Shown: in pieces, positions 6,463 through 12,095 of the stretch | Layout: each line of letters opens with the position of its first letter | Numbering within the stretch: position 1 is the first letter of the stretch | Source of the DNA: Leptolyngbya sp. SIO4C5 | GTDB taxonomy: Bacteria > Cyanobacteriota > Cyanobacteriia > Phormidesmidales > Phormidesmidaceae | Assembly: GCA_010671965.1 (NCBI GenBank) | Contig: JAAHIC010000065.1 | Coordinates: 1 to 12,095, forward strand | Direction: 5' to 3' | DNA length: 12,095 nt | Program-made: the position numbers and the translations under genes | The notes under the pieces: generated by a model | The model's database searches: none | What the model saw: only the letters and a program-made list of their open reading frames with translations | Told to the model about the DNA's origin: nothing

Positions 6463-8745
6463 ATGCAGCCGCCTCAGCCCATCGAACGAGATTTAGTATT
6501 GCTCGGCGGCGGCCACACCCACGCCATTGTCCTCAGAAAATTTGGGATGCAGCCCATTGCCGGCCTGCGGCTAACCCTGATCACGAACCTGGTAGACACC
6601 CCCTACTCAGGCATGTTGCCCTGCCATATTTCCGGGCTTTATGATTTCGACGAATCCCACATTGACCTGCGCCCCCTGACCCGCTTCGCCAACTGTCGGC
6701 TGCTAATGGACGAGGCCATTGGCTTAGATCTGGCCAATCAGCAAGTCCTCTGCAAAGCACATCCGCCCATTGCCTACGATGCTCTCTCTATTGATATTGG
6801 CAGTACCCCCGCCACGGTCAACGTTCCTGGGGCCGCAGACTATGCCATTCCGGCTAAGCCCGTTCCCCAGCTCTTGCAGCAGTGGTGGCAGTGGCTAGCT
6901 GAAATAGAGGCCGATCCAGCTCAGCCTAGAGTTTTGGGGATCGTCGGCGGCGGTGTCGGGGGTGTGGAGATTGCCCTAAACATGCAGGCGCGGCTGTGGC
7001 AAGCGCTAGAGCAAGCCGGACAGCCCCGCGATCGCGTCACAATCCACCTCTTCCACCGGGGCGAGGCCGTGGCAACCGGGCGCAACCGCTGGACCCAAAA
7101 GCACCTAGCGCACCTATTTCAGCAGCGGGGAATTCACCTACACCTGCAGGAAAGCGTTACGGCGATCGAGCCGCTGCCTCATGACCAGCGACAAGTGCGG
7201 TGCAAATCTGGGCTGGCCGTCGCCTGCGATCGCGTCATTTGGGTGACTAGCGCCTCAGCCGCTCCCTGGATTCGAGAGTCTGGGCTGGCTACTAACGAAA
7301 AAGGCTTCATTCAAACCCACGACACGCTGCAAACCCTACGCCACCCCAACGTGTTTGCCGTGGGAGACATTGCCACAATGGTGAACCATCCCCGGCCCAA
7401 GGCCGGAGTCTTTGCGGTGCGGCAGGGACCGCCCTTATTTAAGAATCTACAGCGCTGGCTCACAGGGCAGCCCCTCAAACCGTTTAGGCCCCAAAAGCAG
7501 TTCCTCAATATTATCGATACGGGGATGGGTACAGCGATCGCCTCGCGCGGCCCCTTAGCAGCAGAATCGCGCCTGTTTCGCTGGTGGAAAGACCGCATCG
7601 ATCGCAAATTTATGCGGCTGTTTAGCGATTTTCCCGATATGGCGCAGCGAGCAGCTCCGAGCAGCCTTTCTGCCACCCGGCCCGCCCCGATGCCCTGTGC
7701 GGGCTGTGCCTCCAAAGTGGGGGGCGACGTGCTTTCTCAGGCTCTACGACGTTTGCAGCAAGATTTCCCTGATGCGGCAGACTGGCCCGCAGCCGCAGAT
7801 GTGGTAGTGGGACTAGCCCAGCCAGACGACGCTGCCGTGCTGCGAGTACCGACCGGACAGCTCCTGGTCCAGACCGTGGACTACTTCCGGGCGCTGCTGG
7901 ATGATCCCTACGTGTTCGGGCAGATTTGCGTCAACCACTGCCTCAGCGACCTGTTTGCGATGGGGGCCGTGCCGCAGAGCGTTTTGGCGATCGCCACCCT
8001 GCCTTATGGCATCGCGGCAAAGCAGGCTGAGACGCTGTATCTGCTGCTAGCCGGAGCCTATACTGCCCTAGCCCAGTCAAAAACGCCCCTGATTGGCGGT
8101 CACACCACTGAAGGCCCTGACTTAGCTCTGGGCTTTACCTGCAATGGGCTGGTAGAACCCGATCGGCTGCTGCGCAAGGGCAATGCTCAGGCGGGAGACA
8201 GCCTGATTTTGACTAAAGCTGTGGGTACGGGAACGCTGTTTGCCGCTGACATGCAGTTGCAAGCTAAGGGCCGCTGGATTGAGGCGGCGGTAGATTCTAT
8301 GCGGCAGTCTAACTACCAAGCCGCTCAGTGTCTTCTCCAGCAGGGAGCAACGGCCTGCACCGATGTCACTGGCTTTGGGCTGGTAGGGCATCTGCTGGAA
8401 ATGTTGCAGGCCTCTCAGGTCGGGGCTGAACTGGATTTAACAGTCTTGCCCGTACTGCCCGGAGCCAGAGAAACCCTAGCGAGCGGCATTGTCAGCTCGC
8501 TGCAGCCCCAGAACGCCAAGGCAGCCCTAGCGATTCAAAATCAAAGGGCCATTAGCCATCAGCCTGACTATCCGCTGCTGTTCGACCCGCAAACTTCTGG
8601 AGGACTGTTAGCCACAGTGCCAGCGGCAAAAGCTGAGGCGGCGATCGCGGCTCTCCAAGCCTTGGGATACACTCACACCTGCCAGATTGGCACCATTACC
8701 GCCGCCAGCAGCTCGGCCCAGCCGATTACAATCAAGGGGTGGTAA
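6463..8745 (+). CDS. selD: Selenide, water dikinase fused to an N-terminal FAD/NAD(P) oxidoreductase
   Basis: A 760-residue fusion. Residues about 8-385 are a pyridine nucleotide-disulfide-type oxidoreductase: FAD loop LLGGGHTHA at 13-21, NAD(P) loop GIVGGGVGGVE at 159-169, and the second FAD motif VFAVGDIAT at 297-305. Residues about 408-760 are SelD, which makes selenophosphate from selenide and ATP. C415 and K418 (CAGCASK) align with E. coli Cys17 and Lys20. Further family motifs are D455-D456, TVDYF at 471-475, NHCLSDLFAMGA at 491-502, GGHTTEGP at 545-552, TDVTGFGLVGH at 633-643 and DPQTSGG at 708-714. The active-site residue is Cys (TGC), not selenocysteine. This fusion is a known family layout. 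The oxidoreductase half may generate or channel reduced selenium, which is inference. The start is the ATG at 6463, five residues before the first beta-strand. mnmH follows after 12 bases, which points to tRNA selenation as the use of the product. Confidence 0.95.
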   Translation: MQPPQPIERDLVLLGGGHTHAIVLRKFGMQPIAGLRLTLITNLVDTPYSGMLPCHISGLYDFDESHIDLRPLTRFANCRLLMDEAIGLDLANQQVLCKAHPPIAYDALSIDIGSTPATVNVPGAADYAIPAKPVPQLLQQWWQWLAEIEADPAQPRVLGIVGGGVGGVEIALNMQARLWQALEQAGQPRDRVTIHLFHRGEAVATGRNRWTQKHLAHLFQQRGIHLHLQESVTAIEPLPHDQRQVRCKSGLAVACDRVIWVTSASAAPWIRESGLATNEKGFIQTHDTLQTLRHPNVFAVGDIATMVNHPRPKAGVFAVRQGPPLFKNLQRWLTGQPLKPFRPQKQFLNIIDTGMGTAIASRGPLAAESRLFRWWKDRIDRKFMRLFSDFPDMAQRAAPSSLSATRPAPMPCAGCASKVGGDVLSQALRRLQQDFPDAADWPAAADVVVGLAQPDDAAVLRVPTGQLLVQTVDYFRALLDDPYVFGQICVNHCLSDLFAMGAVPQSVLAIATLPYGIAAKQAETLYLLLAGAYTALAQSKTPLIGGHTTEGPDLALGFTCNGLVEPDRLLRKGNAQAGDSLILTKAVGTGTLFAADMQLQAKGRWIEAAVDSMRQSNYQAAQCLLQQGATACTDVTGFGLVGHLLEMLQASQVGAELDLTVLPVLPGARETLASGIVSSLQPQNAKAALAIQNQRAISHQPDYPLLFDPQTSGGLLATVPAAKAEAAIAALQALGYTHTCQIGTITAASSSAQPITIKGW

Positions 8746-8757
8746 CTATGACTGCTT

Positions 8758-9807
8758 GTGTCCGTATCCCTCACCGCGCCAGAGTTTCTCGCTGCCCCCG
8801 AAGTCCTGCTCGACGTCCGCAGCCCCAGCGAATACGCCCAAGGCCACATCCCTGGGGCCATCAGCTTTCCCCTGTTTAGCGATTGGGAGCGATCGCAGGT
8901 GGGAACCTGCTATAAGCAGACCGGACGAGAGGCCGCTGTAGAGCTGGGCTTTGAGCTGGTTGGGCCTAAGATTGCTTCGTTCATCCGCCAGGCCAAAGGC
9001 TTAGCCCCCGATCGCCGGGTGAAACTGCACTGCTGGCGCGGCGGGATGCGCAGCGAGTCACTGGCTTGGGCTTTACAGATGGGCGGCTTTGAAGTGATGA
9101 CTTTAGAGGGCGGCTACAAAAGCTTCCGTCGCTGGGTGCGCACCACCTTGTCTACGCCTAAATCTATCATCGTGCTGGGCGGCATGACGGGAACGAGCAA
9201 GACCGATATTTTGCAGGCCCTAGGTGAGCAAGGCAGTCAGGTTCTGGACCTGGAAGGCCACGCCAACCATCGCGGCAGCAGCTACGGCGCTCTGGGAATG
9301 CCGCCCCAGCCCAGTACCGAGCAGTTTGAAAACCTGGTAGCGCTGGACTGGGCTAAATTTGAGGCATCTGAACCGGTTTGGATTGAGGCAGAAAGCCGCC
9401 GGGTGGGGACCTGCCGCGTCCCGGATGAGCTGTTTGCTCAGATGGAAGCTGCCCCTACCCTGGCAGTGACCCGGCCTTTAGAAGAACGGCTGGACTACCT
9501 GGTTGAAATCTACGGCAGCGCCGATACGGCAGGTTTAGTGGAAGCCACTGAACGGATTCGCAAGCGGCTGGGGGGACAGCGCACCCAAGCAGCGATCGCT
9601 CACATTGAAGCGGGTCGTCTACACGAGGCGCTGAAAATCCTGCTCACCTATTACGATCGCGCCTATACCTATGACCTAGAGCGGCGGCACAAGCAAATTC
9701 CCACGGTGGAGATTGGTGGCTCATCCGCGATCGCCGCGGCTCAAAAACTCCAGGTAGAAGCCCAGCGACTCTTTCAGCTCTCCCCAACAGCATTCTCGCT
9801 GGCATAG
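8758..9807 (+). CDS. mnmH: tRNA 2-selenouridine synthase
   Basis: A 349-residue cytosolic enzyme that replaces the sulfur of 2-thiouridine at the wobble position of certain tRNAs with selenium from selenophosphate, through a geranylated intermediate in known members. The N-terminal rhodanese domain (about 5-130) carries LLDVRSPSEYAQGHIPGA and catalytic Cys92 in KLHCWRGGMRSES. The P-loop domain has GGMTGTSKT at 141-149 and the family block DLEGHANHRGSSYG at 164-177, then WIEAESRRVG at 208-217. Length and domain order are normal. The start must be the GTG at 8758 or an internal codon, because an in-frame TGA at 8749-8751 blocks any upstream start. An ATG at 8748, 2 bases after the selD stop, is out of frame. 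It should be co-transcribed with selD, its substrate supplier. Confidence 0.95.
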   Translation: MSVSLTAPEFLAAPEVLLDVRSPSEYAQGHIPGAISFPLFSDWERSQVGTCYKQTGREAAVELGFELVGPKIASFIRQAKGLAPDRRVKLHCWRGGMRSESLAWALQMGGFEVMTLEGGYKSFRRWVRTTLSTPKSIIVLGGMTGTSKTDILQALGEQGSQVLDLEGHANHRGSSYGALGMPPQPSTEQFENLVALDWAKFEASEPVWIEAESRRVGTCRVPDELFAQMEAAPTLAVTRPLEERLDYLVEIYGSADTAGLVEATERIRKRLGGQRTQAAIAHIEAGRLHEALKILLTYYDRAYTYDLERRHKQIPTVEIGGSSAIAAAQKLQVEAQRLFQLSPTAFSLA

Positions 9808-9926
9808 TGTCGTAGTCGAAACTTTTGCAAGGTGATCCTGCCCACGCTACAGGAATGACTGCGCAAAAATTTCAGATGAAGGCTGAGACCTTATGGGAAA
9901 TGGGCAGTGTCCACGCAACTTGCTTG

Positions 9927-9963
9927 CCAACGTTGGGTTTCGCTATGCTCAACGCCAACCTAC
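9927..9963. repeat. Short interspersed hairpin-type repeat of cyanobacteria (candidate)
   Basis: In the 204-base gap between the convergent mnmH and peptidase genes lies CCAACGTTGG (9927-9936, a perfect palindrome), then GTTTCGCTATGCTCAACG and CCAACCTAC. GTTGG at 9932-9936 can pair with CCAAC at 9955-9959. The phrase closely resembles the GTTGGGTTTCG...CTCAACCCAACCTAC elements scattered between genes in many filamentous cyanobacteria, recalled from memory. Such elements may be relics of small mobile sequences. The rest of the gap shows nothing I can name. Confidence 0.5.
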
Positions 9964-10011
9964 AAAAGCTCCAATTTTAGCTGTGTCCTGCCGCTACCGG
10001 CTCGCTCTGGC

Positions 10012-11457
10012 TTATTTCTTGATTTGCTCAAAGGCTTCTTTGTCTTCAAAGTGCATGTAGTCTTTGGCTGTTGTCCAGTCGCCGCCCCACTGCCAGCCGC
10101 TATCGAGCATGAGTTTGAGAAACTTTTGGTTCAAGGGAATCATGCCAACTAGCTTTTCATCTTCTTCCTTCCCTTCGGGCACTGCCCCTTCAACCCAGGC
10201 TTTGAGGCTTGTCCATTCTTTGCGAATAATTTCTAGCTGACGACGGCGATCGCTGCCTTTCTTCGACTTTTTAATAGCAGCGTCAATGTCTTTAGCGGTT
10301 AGTTTTGAAAATAGGACTTTAGCCATAGCAGCTTGCATGATGGATTTAAGCCAGTCAGCAAACCAGTTAGAAGTCTTGGCCTTGCCAGGGGTCGCTTCTT
10401 TGTCTTCAAATAGCTGTGCCTCAGCGTCAGGCTCTATCAGGCGAGCTAAATATTGAGGGAAAAGCAGATTGAACTGCTGGGAGGCTTCTAGCTGACGCAT
10501 CCCTTTATCTTTCCAGATGTCAAAGTCTTTATAAGCGGGATTCGTGCGGACTACTGTTTGTACCAGGTTCATTAAGTCAACATCAGCTTTGTGGCGCTTT
10601 TTATCATTGTGAAAATGATAGTTTTGCTTAGTGCCCATGTTGTAATTAACGTCTAAGCTACAGCCGATGGAGTGATTGCTGAAGCCGCCCTTAGACGTGG
10701 TTCGTTTAGCGTAGCCGCCGATAATAATGATGGAGTTGGTAATCTCAGCCTGATCCTCTGCGCTGAGTTTAGAAAAAGCCTGATTAGTTTTGTCGACGCG
10801 GGGTTTGGTGGCCTCGTTCAAACGGGCTTTATGACCTAAAAACGTGTAGCTTTTAACTTTGGCTGCCTTGTCTGGATCAATATCTTTTTCTTCCCAAACG
10901 TCTTTCACGTTTTTGAGATTCCAGCGATTGACAGGCAATCCAACGCTGACGCTATAGGTGGTTTGATCAGACTTGAGATTGAGAACTTTCTTGGACTTTT
11001 TGTAGCGATCGTCGGGGTCTGTATCGGTGGGCGTTACCTGAATTTCTAGCTTGTCGTGAAAAGGCACTTTAAGGGTTAAGGTATCTGTGCCCGAACCTGA
11101 ATCTAAGCTAGTTCTCTTTTTGCCCTGACGCTGAAAGACCACCACGTCTGCCTTGACTTTGCCGCCAAACTTACCGGACCAGGAAATTTTGAGCGTAGCC
11201 TCTTTGGGTGGTGCACTAGCTGCGGCTGGCTTAGGGGCAGTCGCGGGCGGGGCTAGCTGCAGCGAGGCAGGCGGAAAAAGGCTGACCTGCATAGGGTCAA
11301 AGCCAATGTGGCTGGTGACCGACTGGGACTGCGGCTTGAGCTGAGGGGAACTAGCCGATGTGGCAAAGGGGCGCGATCGCAACTGACTGTTTCTAGAATG
11401 CTGCTCAGCGCGGTTATTAGCCTGATGCCCGCGTAGTTGAGAGGTTTTCACAATCAC
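10012..11457 (-). CDS. M15-like zinc peptidase with disordered N-terminus
   Basis: A 481-residue protein. Residues 1-85 are low-complexity, rich in Gln, Ser, Arg and then Pro/Ala, with no signal peptide. Residues about 86-175 look like an all-beta domain (KISWSGKFGGKVKADVVVF). A D-Ala-D-Ala carboxypeptidase/endopeptidase (M15) zinc site follows. It comprises GGYAKR at 247-252, SNHSIGCSLD at 260-269 with ligands His262 and Asp269 in H-x6-D, and near the C-terminus GWQWGGDW at 454-461 and DYMHFE at 466-471 with His469. The two halves lie about 200 residues apart, separated by a mostly helical, charged insert. The predicted activity is cleavage of peptidoglycan peptides. The RSRPFA segment at 27-32 recalls N-termini of cyanobacterial contractile-injection-associated proteins. 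The start is a GTG at 11457; a GTG at 11451 (MKTSQLRG...) has AGAG better spaced upstream. Four 60-base lines hand-counted here gave 35-47% G+C, against 70% for one selD line. Confidence 0.75.
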   Translation of the reverse strand: MIVKTSQLRGHQANNRAEQHSRNSQLRSRPFATSASSPQLKPQSQSVTSHIGFDPMQVSLFPPASLQLAPPATAPKPAAASAPPKEATLKISWSGKFGGKVKADVVVFQRQGKKRTSLDSGSGTDTLTLKVPFHDKLEIQVTPTDTDPDDRYKKSKKVLNLKSDQTTYSVSVGLPVNRWNLKNVKDVWEEKDIDPDKAAKVKSYTFLGHKARLNEATKPRVDKTNQAFSKLSAEDQAEITNSIIIIGGYAKRTTSKGGFSNHSIGCSLDVNYNMGTKQNYHFHNDKKRHKADVDLMNLVQTVVRTNPAYKDFDIWKDKGMRQLEASQQFNLLFPQYLARLIEPDAEAQLFEDKEATPGKAKTSNWFADWLKSIMQAAMAKVLFSKLTAKDIDAAIKKSKKGSDRRRQLEIIRKEWTSLKAWVEGAVPEGKEEDEKLVGMIPLNQKFLKLMLDSGWQWGGDWTTAKDYMHFEDKEAFEQIKK

Positions 11458-11497
11458 TAACTCTGTAGCGGCAATGCTCGGCAGATGCCTAGCCTGA

Positions 11498-11526
11498 TTG
11501 CTAAGTCTAAGCTAACAGTTTGTCAA
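11498..11526 (-). promoter_or_regulatory. Weak candidate promoter for the M15-like peptidase
   Basis: On the minus strand a perfect TTGACA (11526-11521) is followed after 17 bases by TAGCAA (11503-11498), only three of six matches to TATAAT. The box lies about 40 bases upstream of the GTG start, a plausible position. The poor -10 keeps confidence low. Confidence 0.25.
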
Positions 11527-11610
11527 AACCGTCACCACAGTAGCTAAGGTTGGATTTGTAACTCAGCTAACACCTGGGGCTTGAGCATAATCTGCCCTGT
11601 AACTGCTATC

Positions 11611-11630
11611 GGTCACAGACGGTCACAGAT
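11611..11630. repeat. Tandem 10-base direct repeat upstream of the aldo/keto reductase
   Basis: GGTCACAGAC at 11611-11620 is followed directly by GGTCACAGAT at 11621-11630, nine of ten bases identical. The 10-base period is about one helical turn, so a protein binding each copy would sit on the same face of the DNA. The repeat lies in the 249-base gap between divergent genes, about 77 bases before the reductase ATG. It could be an operator for either gene; no regulator is named by the sequence. Confidence 0.5.
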
Positions 11631-11694
11631 CTAAAAGTACCGCCGGAGGGATGGCTGTAGACACGGTCTTTGACACAATAGGGGCGTTCAGACT

Positions 11695-11698
11695 GGAG
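11695..11698 (+). promoter_or_regulatory. Ribosome binding site of the aldo/keto reductase
   Basis: GGAG lies 8 bases before the ATG at 11707. It is one of the clearer Shine-Dalgarno sequences in the window and supports that start. Confidence 0.6.
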
Positions 11699-11706
11699 AC
11701 TCACCT

Positions 11707-12081
11707 ATGCGATCGCTCAACTTGCCTTCTGGACAACAAATTCCTGTGCTCGGTATGGGTACGTGGCGCATGGGCGAAGCCGCTAAGTCACGCTCAGATG
11801 AAGTTGCAGCCCTACGCCACGGACTAGATCTGGGCATGACCCTGATTGACACTGCTGAAATGTACGGTGAAGGCGGTGCTGAAGAAGTGATTGCCGAAGC
11901 GATCGCTGGACGCCGCGCCGAAGTCTTCCTAGTTAGCAAAGTTTATCCCCACAATGCCAGCTACCAAGGGGTGTTAGCCGCCTGCGATCGCAGCCTGAAG
12001 CGTTTACAAACTGACTATTTAGATCTGTATCTGCTGCACTGGCGCGGGTCTATCCCTTTAGCAGAGACCTTGAGTGCTTGA
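11707..12081 (+). CDS. Aldo/keto reductase, N-terminal part, frame lost near the window end
   Basis: The first 124 residues of an aldo/keto reductase, a soluble NADPH-dependent (beta/alpha)8 barrel that reduces aldehydes and ketones. All four catalytic-tetrad residues are present: Asp48 (LIDTAEMYG), Tyr53, Lys78 (FLVSKVYP) and His111 (LYLLHWRG). GMGTWRMG at 16-23 is the family's first strand. Intact members run to about 270-330 residues, so more than half is missing. A TGA at 12079-12081 ends the frame after PLAETLSA. Stepping back one base, from 12078, the remaining bases read LKSLQG, the expected continuation of this helix. A single missing T would therefore explain the stop, either as a sequencing error or a true frameshift. 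The gene also runs off the window. The ATG overlaps a HIP1 site and has GGAG upstream. It is divergent from the M15-like peptidase. The substrate is unknown. Confidence 0.85.
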   Translation: MRSLNLPSGQQIPVLGMGTWRMGEAAKSRSDEVAALRHGLDLGMTLIDTAEMYGEGGAEEVIAEAIAGRRAEVFLVSKVYPHNASYQGVLAACDRSLKRLQTDYLDLYLLHWRGSIPLAETLSA

Positions 12082-12095
12082 AAAGCCTCCAAGGA

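Noticed and set aside
7311..7715. Minus-strand open frame inside selD
   Set aside because: It is antisense to the conserved FAD domain and linker of the fusion protein and has no recognisable features.
9990..10001. GCCG-CTAC-CGGC hairpin downstream of the peptidase gene as a terminator
   Set aside because: The stem has four pairs and no T-tract follows on the peptidase strand.
11670..11675. TTGACA as the -35 box of an aldo/keto reductase promoter
   Set aside because: No acceptable -10 box lies 15-19 bases downstream, and the ribosome binding site falls in that place.
12079..12081. In-frame TGA in the aldo/keto reductase as a selenocysteine codon, given nearby selD
   Set aside because: The position is not catalytic in the family, no selA, selB or insertion element is visible, and a one-base shift restores the expected sequence, so a frame error is much simpler.

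Overview
The window comes from a cyanobacterium. The 8-mer GCGATCGC (the HIP1 repeat, a cyanobacterial signature) occurs more than 20 times in 12 kb, where chance would give less than one. The gene set agrees: a long pentapeptide-repeat protein, an FAD-oxidoreductase/SelD fusion and a rhomboid protease. The high G+C of most genes suggests a Leptolyngbya-like lineage, but the genus cannot be fixed from this window.

Layout from left to right. Bases 1-80 hold an inverted 51-base copy of part of the rhomboid gene next to it. A rhomboid-family intramembrane protease (91-684, -) is divergent from a classical short-chain dehydrogenase (769-1572, +). A minus-strand pair follows: a pentapeptide-repeat protein of 51 unbroken repeats (1929-2828) and, 2 bases after its stop, cutA (1606-1926). 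A six-helix membrane protein (3015-3695, +) converges on a membrane-anchored family 9 glycoside hydrolase (3712-6216, -). A selenium operon, selD-mnmH (6463-9807, +), comes next. A zinc peptidase of the M15 type with a disordered N-terminus (10012-11457, -) is divergent from an aldo/keto reductase (from 11707, +) that loses its frame 17 bases before the window ends.

The clearest functional unit is selD-mnmH. The SelD half makes selenophosphate and MnmH uses it to turn 2-thiouridine into 2-selenouridine in tRNA anticodons. The FAD half of the SelD protein probably supplies or handles reduced selenium. The pentapeptide-cutA pair looks co-transcribed, but no shared function is known. The other genes stand alone.

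There is no gene-free stretch over 300 bases. The longest gaps are 6226-6462 (a candidate promoter for the glycoside hydrolase), 9808-10011 (a short repeat of a type common in cyanobacteria) and 11458-11706 (a tandem 10-base repeat and promoter-like boxes). I saw no tRNA, rRNA, CRISPR array, transposase or convincing intrinsic terminator.

The points most worth a second look are the M15 peptidase, whose N-terminus resembles those of cyanobacterial contractile-injection-system-associated proteins and whose zinc motifs lie about 200 residues apart; the inverted copy at the left edge; and the frame loss at the right edge. The two edge anomalies together suggest that this may be a whole draft contig with unreliable ends.
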